DNA of 18,691 nucleotides from an uncultured Blautia sp. GTDB lineage: Bacteria > Bacillota > Clostridia > Lachnospirales > Lachnospiraceae. Shown one piece after another: positions 8,033 to 14,548 of the stretch; positions within the stretch are counted from its first letter, which is position 1, and each line of letters opens with the position of its first letter. Both the position numbers and the translations under genes were made by a program. Below the pieces are notes generated by a model. The model saw only the letters and a program-made list of their open reading frames with translations. It ran no database searches and was not told the origin of the DNA. The DNA is taken from contig UQAX01000046.1 of assembly GCA_900539145.1 (NCBI GenBank), positions 1 through 18,691 on the forward strand, given 5' to 3'.

Positions 8033-8869
8033 CTACAATTCTTTATAGGAATTTCTTAAAAGTGCGATTTCTCCCGCATATCCTTCTAAATCATTTGGAG
8101 TTTCCAAATAAAAGGGCAGCTCTCGAAGCGCCGGATGGTTGATTACTCTTACAATCGCTTCCAGTCCCAGCTTTCCTTCGCCGATTTTCGCATGGCGGTC
8201 CTTATGGCTTTCCAATCCGTACATGCTGTCATTTAAATGAATTGCTTTTAACCTGTCCAATCCAATCACTTTATCAAATTTTGTCAAAACTCCGTCCAAA
8301 TCCTCTGCAATGTCGTATCCTGCATCATATACATGACAAGTATCCAGACAAACTCCCAGCTTTTCTTTTAATTCCACTCTGTCTATAATTTCTCTTAATT
8401 CTTCAAAACAGCTTCCTACTTCGCTTCCTTTTCCTGCCATAGTTTCCAATAATACCGTTGTGCTCTGCTTAGGCTCAATAATTTCGTTTAACATATCTGC
8501 AATATACTGAATTCCCACTTCCACTCCTTGTTTTACATGGCTTCCCGGATGAAAGTTATAACAGTTCCCCGGAGTATATTCCATTCTCCTTAAATCGTCT
8601 TTCATGGTATTCACTGCAAATTCTCGAATACTTTCATCCGCCGAGCAGGCATTCAGGGTGTACGGGGCATGTGCCAAAATTCTGTCAATCCCCTGCTTTT
8701 TTGCCCTTATGAGAAAAGCATCTACATCCTCCTGCTTAATTTCCTTTGCTTTTGCTCCTCTTGGATTTCTGGTAAAAAACTGAAAAGTATTTGCGTGAAT
8801 TTTCTCTGCTTCCTTTGCCATAGCCTCATAGCCTTTTGAGGAAGATAAATGACATCCAATCTCTAACAT
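8033..8869 (-). CDS. nfo: Endonuclease IV (AP endonuclease, Nfo family)
   Basis: This zinc-dependent apurinic/apyrimidinic endonuclease of base excision repair cuts 5' to abasic sites and trims 3' blocking groups. At 278 residues it is full length. All nine expected metal ligands can be placed by motif: H67 (AHAP), H107 (NFHPGSH), E142 (LLETMAG), D176 and H179 (CLDTCHVYDAGYD), H211 (HLNDS), D224 and H226 (DRHAKIGEG), and E256 (LETP). The start is the ATG at 8869, 7 bases after AAAGGAG; a TTG two codons earlier lies inside that site. It stands alone between the tRNA genes and dgt. Its own promoter is not obvious, and a copy of the palindromic repeat sits in its leader region. Confidence 0.96.
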   Translation of the reverse strand: MLEIGCHLSSSKGYEAMAKEAEKIHANTFQFFTRNPRGAKAKEIKQEDVDAFLIRAKKQGIDRILAHAPYTLNACSADESIREFAVNTMKDDLRRMEYTPGNCYNFHPGSHVKQGVEVGIQYIADMLNEIIEPKQSTTVLLETMAGKGSEVGSCFEELREIIDRVELKEKLGVCLDTCHVYDAGYDIAEDLDGVLTKFDKVIGLDRLKAIHLNDSMYGLESHKDRHAKIGEGKLGLEAIVRVINHPALRELPFYLETPNDLEGYAGEIALLRNSYKEL

Positions 8870-8896
8870 AATCAATCTCCTTTATTTTCTGCTCCT

Positions 8897-8928
8897 GTTT
8901 CATAGGAAACAATTCCCTATGCAATAAA
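8897..8928 (-). repeat. Palindromic repeat, copy A
   Basis: This 32-bp segment can be folded on the minus strand into a 9-bp hairpin (CATAGGGAA / TTTCCTATG, loop TTG). It matches 26 of 32 positions with the segment at 14549-14580 in the same orientation. It lies directly after the stem of the hairpin at 8931-8978 and upstream of nfo. Confidence 0.6.
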
Positions 8929-8930
8929 AT

Positions 8931-8978
8931 AAGCACTTATGCAAAAATAAAATCTCTTTTACTTTCACATAAATGCTT
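8931..8978 (-). terminator. Probable terminator after the tRNA-Leu pair
   Basis: Minus-strand AAGCATTTATG (8968-8978) pairs with CATAAGTGCTT (8931-8941) over 11 bp with one G-U pair; the loop is 26 bases. The tail ATTTTATT is T-rich but not a pure run, so termination may be partial, leaving some read-through to nfo. The stem begins 12 bases past the second tRNA's 3' end. Confidence 0.5.
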
Positions 8979-8989
8979 GATTAACTTAG

Positions 8990-9073
8990 TGCGGGAGATG
9001 GGACTTGAACCCACACGTCTATACAGACACAAGATCCTTAGTCTTGCCTGTCTGCCAATTCCAGCACTCCCGC
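8990..9073 (-). tRNA. tRNA-Leu, anticodon AAG (downstream copy)
   Basis: The 84-nt class II tRNA has acceptor arm GCGGGAG/CTCCCGC with discriminator A, D-stem CTG/CAG and a TGG...AATTGG D-loop. The anticodon stem is CAAGA/TCTTG, enclosing loop CTAAGGA, so positions 34-36 read AAG. It has a long variable arm (GTCTGTATAGAC) and T-arm GTGGG-TTCAAGT-CCCAT. CCA is not encoded. AAG would decode CUU, and CUC/CUA as well if A34 is deaminated to inosine. It is the second gene of a two-tRNA unit. Confidence 0.97.
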
Positions 9074-9116
9074 TTGCCCTACCTCTTGGTAAGCATTTGT
9101 ATATTATGTATATACA

Positions 9117-9200
9117 TGCGGGAGATGGGACTTGAACCCACACGTTTATACAAACACAAGATCCTTAGTCTTGCCTGTCTGCCAATTCCAGCACTCCCGC
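9117..9200 (-). tRNA. tRNA-Leu, anticodon AAG (promoter-proximal copy)
   Basis: This 84-nt gene is identical to the other copy except for a paired change in the variable arm (GTTTGTATAAAC instead of GTCTGTATAGAC), which keeps the stem intact. The anticodon loop is CTAAGGA, anticodon AAG. CCA is not encoded. It lies 43 bp upstream of the second copy, and the spacer contains the palindrome ATGTATATACAT (9106-9117). Transcription comes from the promoter at 9233-9261. Confidence 0.97.
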
Positions 9201-9205
9201 TTACC

Positions 9206-9226
9206 TGTCGTTTCTCTCAAACGACA
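9206..9226 (-). other. Hairpin in the 5' leader of the tRNA-Leu transcript
   Basis: TGTCGTTT and AAACGACA form an 8-bp perfect stem with loop GAGAG (minus strand), ending 5 bases before the mature tRNA 5' end. Given the promoter position, the primary transcript would begin at about the first base of this stem. There is no T-run after it, so it is a leader structure, not a terminator. RNase P would remove it. Confidence 0.6.
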
Positions 9227-9232
9227 AGTGAA

Positions 9233-9261
9233 AGTATAGCAAATGTTTTTCTATTCGTCAA
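9233..9261 (-). promoter_or_regulatory. Sigma-A promoter of the tRNA-Leu pair
   Basis: Minus-strand TTGACG (9256-9261) and TATACT (9233-9238) are separated by 17 bp, giving a start near 9226. The TGA within the -35 box is the stop codon of the guanine deaminase gene, so the promoter overlaps that gene's end. Confidence 0.88.
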
Positions 9262-10559
9262 GAGTTTTTTTCATTTTTTTCGTAGATTAAATTTCCCTTT
9301 ACAAATTTACTTTTTATCTGTCTGTCATCTGCCAGATAAATAAGTCTTTCCAGCCGTTCTCTTACACTTAACTCCTGCGGATGTAAAAGCTCACTGTCAT
9401 CAAAAACAACTGCATCAAACTCATATCCGTCCAAAAAGCTTCCCACTTTTCCGAAAAATGCTCCGCCTCCTGCTGTTCCCATATAAAACGCTTCTTCCAG
9501 TGTCACCGGCTTCTGCTTTGCATCCACCAGACGCCACCGAAGCTTGGAGCACTGAATGGTATCTGCCATAGCTCTTAAAACAGAGGTACTGTATCCTCCT
9601 GCCACATCACTTCCAAGTCCAACAAGAAGCCCCTCATCTAAAAATCTCCGAACAGGCGCAATACCGGAAGAAAGATTTGTATTAGACTGAGGGCAATGCG
9701 CAATAAACACTCCTTGCTTTTTAATCAAAGAAATCTCCTCATCCTTTAACCAGACGCAATGCGCCATAATCGTAGGACAAGCTCCTCCAAATAATCCTGC
9801 CTGATAATACGCATCACTGTAACTGGACGAATGTGGACAAAGCTCCTGCACCCATTGGATTTCTCCCGGATTTTCCGACAAATGAGACTGCAACGGAAGT
9901 CCTGTTTCTTTCTGAATACTTTTCAATTCCGCCATCAAAGCATCAGAACAGGACGGAATAAATCTGGGGGTTAAAATAGGCTTCGTATGCTCATAACGCC
10001 CTTCTGTTTCCAGCAGCCACTGCCTTACCGCCTTTGCTGCTGCCTCTGCATTTTCCTCCTGTAAGCCCTCCAACGCATTTCTGTCCATACTCACTTTTCC
10101 CACATAAGTATTCAGACCGGACGCTTCCAGTAAATCCATCAATATTTTTGTTCCTTCTATATGCAGGGTAGCAAAAATCACAGCTCTGGTCACAGCGCTT
10201 TTCTTTAAATCCTCTACAAACATTGTATATGCCTTTTTCGCATAATCTGCATCAGCATATTTCATTTCCTCCGGAAACGTATGCGTATTCAGCCAGTCCA
10301 GCAATTCCAAATCCATTCCCAAGCCCCGAAAAGCATACTGAGGCGCATGAGTATGCAAATCCACCAAGCCCGGTGTAATCAGCGCATCCCCCATATCCTT
10401 TACAATATAGCTTTCATATTCCTTTGGAAGCTCCTGATAAACACCTTTACAAATCCCTTCCTGACACACTACATAACTTTTTGGACAAATCACAAGCTTT
10501 TTGCTGCCGCCACTGTAACAAATATTCCCTTTCAAAACAAAGCTGTTCTTTTCCTGCAT
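9258..10559 (-). CDS. guaD: Guanine deaminase (amidohydrolase superfamily)
   Basis: The enzyme hydrolyses guanine to xanthine and ammonia and feeds purine salvage or catabolism in the cytoplasm. The 433-residue protein has the amidohydrolase metal-site motifs: PGLVDLHTH with H69 and H71, QSHLSEN with H226, MAHCVW with H267, and GSDVAGG with D318. The PGxVDxHxHxPQ context, HLSEN and SDVAGG are characteristic of guanine deaminase rather than cytosine deaminase or chlorohydrolases. The start is the ATG at 10559; GGAGG overlaps the end of the preceding gene about 13 bases upstream, a long spacing. It follows a second amidohydrolase by 10 bp and is the last protein gene before the tRNAs. No terminator separates it from them, so mRNA may run into the tRNA genes. 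Confidence 0.9.
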   Translation of the reverse strand: MQEKNSFVLKGNICYSGGSKKLVICPKSYVVCQEGICKGVYQELPKEYESYIVKDMGDALITPGLVDLHTHAPQYAFRGLGMDLELLDWLNTHTFPEEMKYADADYAKKAYTMFVEDLKKSAVTRAVIFATLHIEGTKILMDLLEASGLNTYVGKVSMDRNALEGLQEENAEAAAKAVRQWLLETEGRYEHTKPILTPRFIPSCSDALMAELKSIQKETGLPLQSHLSENPGEIQWVQELCPHSSSYSDAYYQAGLFGGACPTIMAHCVWLKDEEISLIKKQGVFIAHCPQSNTNLSSGIAPVRRFLDEGLLVGLGSDVAGGYSTSVLRAMADTIQCSKLRWRLVDAKQKPVTLEEAFYMGTAGGGAFFGKVGSFLDGYEFDAVVFDDSELLHPQELSVRERLERLIYLADDRQIKSKFVKGNLIYEKNEKNS

Positions 10560-10569
10560 TTACTGATTA

Positions 10570-11442
10570 TTACCTCCGTATAAATTTCTCCTGAATTTTT
10601 CTTTCCCCCTCCAGAAGCATTTCGGTTACTTCTTTATTATTCTTTCCCAAAATCTCCTGAAAACATTCCCATTCATCTTTAATCCCCTGTCCATGAGGCA
10701 CAAGATACGCTCCGGCATCGCTGCCTAGTGCAAGCTGTACGCCTATCTCATATCCCCTTTGTATATTGCGGCTTCCTGTTTCCCATATCTTTTCCAGGAC
10801 CTCATCGGAAAACCTGCCGCAGCCAATCATGTTTTTCACTACGGTTATAGTAGGCACCCACACGGTTTTATGTTCTTTCATTGCCCACATAGCTTCTTCA
10901 TCTACATAGTTTCCATGTTCAATACTGTCTGCGCCGGCAACAGCTGCTTCCCGAACAGCCCTTGCCCCATTTGTATGCGCCATTACGGAAAAGCCCTCTT
11001 CATGAGCAATATGTACCATTTCTTTTACTTCGTCAAACCCCAAGGGTTCTTCTGTCACAGAGCCATCCGTATCAAAATTCATAATACCCGTTGTCATAAT
11101 TTTAATGAAATCTCCGCCCCGCCTTTTCACTTCCTTTACCAAGTCGGCATATTCTTTCATATTTTCAAAAGGTTTTCCTACAATTCCTCCGTAATGCCCT
11201 TTTTTATGAATGGCAAAAACAGGCGTCCGATAGGTAATTCCATATTGGGGTGCAATTTCCCTTGCCCTTTCAGAAACGCCCAAAGCATCCCCTCCGTCTC
11301 TGACAAAGGAAACATCTTTTTCCCGATAAGCCCGAAAATGTTCATGAATAACTTCCGTATCCACGCCGCTTTTATGACGGTTTACTGCCGCCCTGTAATT
11401 GATCCCATTCATGAAAATATGTGCATGATTTTCTCCAAACAT
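10570..11442 (-). CDS. Small amidohydrolase-family protein, substrate unknown
   Basis: The 290-residue protein has an imidazolonepropionase/prolidase-like amidohydrolase barrel. Metal-site candidates are H6 and H8 (ENHAHIF), K114 (FIKIMTTG, a candidate for the carboxylated lysine), H156 (VMAHTNG), H176 (IEHGNY) and D242 (GSDAGAY). The HxH is almost at the N-terminus, so the usual N-terminal half of the small beta-sandwich domain is absent. The intact start and metal residues argue for a naturally short family member and not a truncation; no upstream in-frame coding sequence is visible in the 21-bp gap to glpK. The ribosome binding site is weak (AGAAAGAAG). It lies between glpK and guanine deaminase in one apparent operon, hinting at hydrolysis of a cyclic amide, peptide-like or purine-derived compound, but no substrate can be assigned. 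Confidence 0.85.
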   Translation of the reverse strand: MFGENHAHIFMNGINYRAAVNRHKSGVDTEVIHEHFRAYREKDVSFVRDGGDALGVSERAREIAPQYGITYRTPVFAIHKKGHYGGIVGKPFENMKEYADLVKEVKRRGGDFIKIMTTGIMNFDTDGSVTEEPLGFDEVKEMVHIAHEEGFSVMAHTNGARAVREAAVAGADSIEHGNYVDEEAMWAMKEHKTVWVPTITVVKNMIGCGRFSDEVLEKIWETGSRNIQRGYEIGVQLALGSDAGAYLVPHGQGIKDEWECFQEILGKNNKEVTEMLLEGERKIQEKFIRR

Positions 11443-11463
11443 TATGACATCTTCTTTCTGAAA

Positions 11464-12960
11464 TTAATCTTCTCTTGCCCATCCGTAGGCACATTTTACT
11501 GCTTTCTTCCAACCTTTTGTCTTTTTATCTCTTTCTTCCTTTGTAAGCTCAGGATAAAAGACACGGTCTGTACTCCAATTCTCAATAATTTCTTCCTTGC
11601 TGTTCCAATATCCCACAGCCAAGCCTGCCAGATACGCTGCCCCCATTGCCGTTGTTTCCACACACACCGGTCTTTTTACAGGAACCTGTATCATATCTGC
11701 CTGTGCCTGCATAAGGAAATTATTGGCGCTGGCGCCTCCGTCTACCTTCAGGAAATTCAATTCCATACCGGAGTCCGCCCTCATGGCCTCAATCACATCA
11801 TGAACCTGATATGCCAACGACTCCAGAGAGGCTCGGATAATATGACATTTGTTCACACCTCTTGTAAGTCCTACAATGGTGCCTCTGGCATATTGGTCCC
11901 AATATGGCGCTCCCAGCCCCGTAAAAGCCGGCACAACATAACATCCGTTGGTATCCTTTACCTTCCTTGCCATATATTCTGAGTCTTCTGCCGAGTCAAT
12001 CAGGCGCAGCTCATCTCTTAACCATTGAATAATCGCTCCTGCCACAAACACAGAGCCCTCTAACGCATAATTAACCTTTCCGTCCAGTCCCCATGCAATG
12101 GTGGTAACAAGACCATTTTGCGAAAAGACCGGCTTTTCTCCTGTATTCATCAGCAAGAAGCAGCCTGTTCCATAGGTATTCTTCGCATCTCCCTTTTCAA
12201 AGCAGGTCTGTCCGAAAAGCGCCGACTGTTGGTCTCCTGCTGCACCTGCAATGGGAATTTCTCCTCCGAAAAAGCTACTGTCCGCCATTCCGTAAACGCA
12301 GCTGGAGGGTTTTACTTTCGGAAGCATACATTCCGGAATATCCAATTCTTCTAAGATTTCCTTATCCCACTCTAATGTATTGATATTATAAAGAAGTGTT
12401 CTTGATGCGTTGGAATAGTCCGTCACATGAACAGCTCCCTTTGTCATCTTCCAAATCAACCATGTTTCCACTGTTCCAAAAAGCAGTTCTCCCTTTTTCG
12501 CACGCTCTCTGGCGCCTTCTACATGGTCTAAAATCCATTTTACCTTTGTGCCTGAAAAATAGGCGTCAATAATCAAACCTGTTTTCTTTCGAAAAACCTC
12601 CGTAAGCCCCTTGGCTTTCAACTGGTCGCAATACTCGGATGTTCTTCTGCATTGCCAGACAATGGCATGATAAATAGGCTCTCCTGTATTTTTATCCCAG
12701 ACAATAGCCGTTTCTCGCTGATTGGTAATACCGATTGCCGCAATATCTTCTGCCTCAGCCCCTGCTTTTTGCATGGCTTCCACAGCAACGCCTAACTGAT
12801 TGGACCAGATTTCATTTGCATCATGCTCCACCCAGCCCGGTTTTGGAAAATATTGAGTAAACTCCTTCTGCGCCGAACTGATAATCTCTCCTTTTTTGTT
12901 AAATAAAATACATCTGTTGCTGGTTGTCCCTGCATCCAATGCCATTACATATTTTGCCAT
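11464..12960 (-). CDS. glpK: Glycerol kinase
   Basis: GlpK phosphorylates glycerol with ATP to sn-glycerol 3-phosphate, trapping it in the cytoplasm for lipid synthesis or glycolysis. At 498 residues it is the standard FGGY-kinase length. Visible motifs are the N-terminal phosphate-binding ALDAGTTSNR (7-16), the glycerol-site TNQRET (79-84), GAAGDQQSALFGQ with catalytic D243, and the second FGGY signature near GLTRGVNKCHIIRASLE. The histidine that PTS HPr phosphorylates in many Firmicute GlpK proteins appears replaced by serine (S229 in DSSFFGGE). The start is the ATG at 12960, with GGGAGG 7-8 bases upstream. No glpF or glpD is adjacent; two amidohydrolase genes follow instead. Its leader holds an intrinsic terminator (13003-13042), pointing to attenuation. 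Confidence 0.96.
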   Translation of the reverse strand: MAKYVMALDAGTTSNRCILFNKKGEIISSAQKEFTQYFPKPGWVEHDANEIWSNQLGVAVEAMQKAGAEAEDIAAIGITNQRETAIVWDKNTGEPIYHAIVWQCRRTSEYCDQLKAKGLTEVFRKKTGLIIDAYFSGTKVKWILDHVEGARERAKKGELLFGTVETWLIWKMTKGAVHVTDYSNASRTLLYNINTLEWDKEILEELDIPECMLPKVKPSSCVYGMADSSFFGGEIPIAGAAGDQQSALFGQTCFEKGDAKNTYGTGCFLLMNTGEKPVFSQNGLVTTIAWGLDGKVNYALEGSVFVAGAIIQWLRDELRLIDSAEDSEYMARKVKDTNGCYVVPAFTGLGAPYWDQYARGTIVGLTRGVNKCHIIRASLESLAYQVHDVIEAMRADSGMELNFLKVDGGASANNFLMQAQADMIQVPVKRPVCVETTAMGAAYLAGLAVGYWNSKEEIIENWSTDRVFYPELTKEERDKKTKGWKKAVKCAYGWARED

Positions 12961-13002
12961 ATCGTTTCCTCCCGTATTTACAAAGTAGTTTCCCATTACA
13001 CG

Positions 13003-13042
13003 AAAAAAACTGTCCGGAAAAGAATTCCTTTTCCTACGACAG
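13003..13042 (-). promoter_or_regulatory. Intrinsic terminator in the glpK leader (probable attenuator)
   Basis: On the minus strand CTGTC-gta-GGAAAAG-gaatt-CTTTTCC-g-GACAG forms a two-part stem (7 bp plus 5 bp) followed at once by seven T (13003-13009). It lies downstream of the promoter at 13096-13124 and 42 bases before the glpK start codon. No minus-strand gene precedes it, so it can only act on the glpK leader. In Bacillus the GlpP protein regulates glycerol genes by antitermination at such leader terminators; whether the same factor acts here is inference. Confidence 0.75.
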
Positions 13043-13095
13043 CCTTACTCCCTTTTTCCCTGCCTTCTTATATTTCACACGTTTCTTATGCTCCT

Positions 13096-13124
13096 ATTTT
13101 AGCTCTAATCCAAAAAAATTTCAA
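13096..13124 (-). promoter_or_regulatory. Sigma-A promoter of glpK operon
   Basis: Minus-strand TTGAAA (13119-13124) and TAAAAT (13096-13101) are 17 bp apart, with a T-rich spacer. The predicted start near 13089 gives a leader of about 130 bases that includes the terminator at 13003-13042. I saw no certain catabolite-response (cre) site in the divergent region. Confidence 0.75.
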
Positions 13125-13131
13125 CTATATC

Positions 13132-13160
13132 TTCACCTTTTCTTTTCTTCCGCATATACT
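13132..13160 (+). promoter_or_regulatory. Possible sigma-A promoter of the PG-binding protein gene
   Basis: TTCACC (13132-13137) and TATACT (13155-13160) are spaced 17 bp. The -10 is good, the -35 weak (4 of 6). It is back-to-back with the glpK promoter, only 7 bp apart, so one regulator could touch both. If the gene is sporulation-specific another sigma factor may be used instead. Confidence 0.45.
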
Positions 13161-13188
13161 AAAGCAACGAAAAATCCGAGGTATTTTT

Positions 13189-14454
13189 ATGAATACAGCC
13201 TCTTTAAAATCCATGCAGACAGACCACCCGGATGAAGGAACTTTGCAGCTTTATGTTCTTTCTTCCATTCGCAGCCAGCCCGTAGAGGATGCTTCTGTTC
13301 AAATTTCTTATACCGGAGACCCTGACTCTGTGATTGAAGAAGTGAAAACAGATGCCAACGGCATGATACCGGAAATTCAGCTTCCTGCTCCGCCACTGGA
13401 ATATAGTATGGCGCCTTCTGAATATCAGCCCTATGCAGAATATACTTTCCGCATTTCAAAAGAAGGCTTTGATGATTTGGATATTTCCGGAGCAGAAATT
13501 TTACCGGATGCTACTGCTATTCAAAGAGCTGTCTTATCTCCTCAAGCCGCTCCCGGAGCTTTTGAAGATATTGTCATTCCTGCTCATACCCTCTATGGAG
13601 AATATCCTGAAAAAATTCCCGAAGACGAAATCAAGCCTATGGATACGTCAGGGGAAATCGTTCTGAGCCGTGTGGTTATTCCGGAATATGTGGTTGTGCA
13701 TGATGGTTCTCCAAATGACTCCACCGCAAGGGATTATTATGTCCGTTATCGAGATTATATCAAAAATGTAGCCAGCAGCGAAATTTATGCCACTTGGCCG
13801 GATAATACCATTCGTGCAAATGTATTGGCAATTATGTCCTTTACTTTAAATCGTGTGTATACCGAATGGTACAGGAACAAGGGATACGACTTTACCATCA
13901 CTTCATCTACTGCTTTCGACCACAAATGGATGCACGGGCGAAATATTTTTGAAAGCATCTCCCGTATTGTAGATGAGCTCTTTGACAATTATCTTTCAAG
14001 ACCAGGGGTGCGGCAGCCGATTTTAACTCAGTATTGTGACGGACAAAGGGTACAGTGCCCGAACTGGATGACACAATGGGGTTCAAAATATCTGGGAGAT
14101 CAAGGCTATTCTGCCATTGAAATCTTACGAAACTTCTACGGCAGTAACATGTACATCAACACTGCTGAGGAAATTTCCGGCATCCCTGCCTCGTGGCCCG
14201 GTCAGCCCCTAGACATCGGTTCATCCGGAAGTAAGGTCCGACAGATACAGGAACAGCTTAATGCCATTGCCAACGCCTATCCTGCTCTTCCGAAAATTTC
14301 CGTAGACGGCGTCTTTGGAGAAAACACGCAAAACGCAGTCAAAAAATTCCAGCAGATTTTCGGACTTCCTGCCACAGGAATTATTGATTACTCCACATGG
14401 TACGAAATTCAGGAAATTTACGTAGGCGTCACCAGAATTGCAGAATTAGTATAA
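13189..14454 (+). CDS. SpoIID-like / peptidoglycan-binding domain protein without signal peptide
   Basis: The protein has 421 residues. An N-terminal part (about 18-115) resembles a carboxypeptidase-regulatory-like beta-sandwich (VQISYTGDPDS ... TDANGMI ... YTFRISKEGFDD). The middle (about 164-324) resembles the SpoIID/amidase-enhancer fold: IPEYVVVHDG, a YRDYIKNVASSEIYATWP block, then YCDG, a WM.QWGSKYLGDQGYS block and EILRNFYG. A C-terminal PG_binding_1 repeat (about 339-410) has the typical GSSGSKVRQIQEQL and DGVFGENTQNAVKKFQ. SpoIID relatives degrade or bind peptidoglycan during engulfment or spore formation. No signal peptide or membrane segment is visible. GAGG precedes the ATG by 7 bases. 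It is the only complete plus-strand gene, isolated by terminators. A role in cell wall or spore cortex is inferred from domains only. Confidence 0.8.
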   Translation: MNTASLKSMQTDHPDEGTLQLYVLSSIRSQPVEDASVQISYTGDPDSVIEEVKTDANGMIPEIQLPAPPLEYSMAPSEYQPYAEYTFRISKEGFDDLDISGAEILPDATAIQRAVLSPQAAPGAFEDIVIPAHTLYGEYPEKIPEDEIKPMDTSGEIVLSRVVIPEYVVVHDGSPNDSTARDYYVRYRDYIKNVASSEIYATWPDNTIRANVLAIMSFTLNRVYTEWYRNKGYDFTITSSTAFDHKWMHGRNIFESISRIVDELFDNYLSRPGVRQPILTQYCDGQRVQCPNWMTQWGSKYLGDQGYSAIEILRNFYGSNMYINTAEEISGIPASWPGQPLDIGSSGSKVRQIQEQLNAIANAYPALPKISVDGVFGENTQNAVKKFQQIFGLPATGIIDYSTWYEIQEIYVGVTRIAELV

Positions 14455-14480
14455 AAAGCTTGTGCAGCAGCACAAGCTTT
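14455..14480 (+). repeat. Strong inverted repeat directly after the stop codon
   Basis: AAAGCTTGTGC and GCACAAGCTTT pair perfectly over 11 bp around the loop AGCA, starting at the base after the TAA. No T-run follows, so it is not a classic terminator on its own. It may protect the mRNA 3' end or act with the terminator 35 bp further on. Confidence 0.7.
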
Positions 14481-14514
14481 GCGCGCGAGCAGTTCACAAA
14501 GTGATAATTTCATT

Positions 14515-14548
14515 TCCGCAAGCTGCGCATCTTTGCGGAGCATTTTTT
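14515..14548 (+). terminator. Intrinsic terminator of the PG-binding protein gene
   Basis: TCCGCAA (14515-14521) pairs with TTGCGGA (14533-14539) across an 11-base loop, then GCA and six T (14543-14548). It lies about 60 bp after the stop codon on the plus strand. Confidence 0.8.

Noticed and set aside
8014..8033. Inverted repeat GAAAATTT-ctac-AAATTTTC at the end of nfo
   Set aside because: Only A-T rich pairs except at the ends, and no T-run follows on the minus strand, so it is not a convincing nfo terminator.
8937..9143. A 68-codon minus-strand open frame and a 112-codon plus-strand frame (9005-9343) across the tRNA region
   Set aside because: They run through two unambiguous tRNA genes and have repeated peptide segments only because the tRNAs are duplicated.
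8990..9200. Long direct repeat suggestive of a CRISPR or tandem repeat
   Set aside because: It is the pair of tRNA-Leu genes; only two units and full cloverleaf folding.
10759..11982. A 407-codon plus-strand open frame antisense to the amidohydrolase and glpK
   Set aside because: Its product is rich in Cys, His, Phe and Pro with no recognisable motif, as expected from the complement of codon-biased genes; both minus-strand genes have intact motifs and ribosome binding sites.
12961..13188. Search for a riboswitch or cre operator in the glpK divergent region
   Set aside because: Apart from the two promoters and the leader terminator I found no recognisable aptamer core or clear cre consensus.
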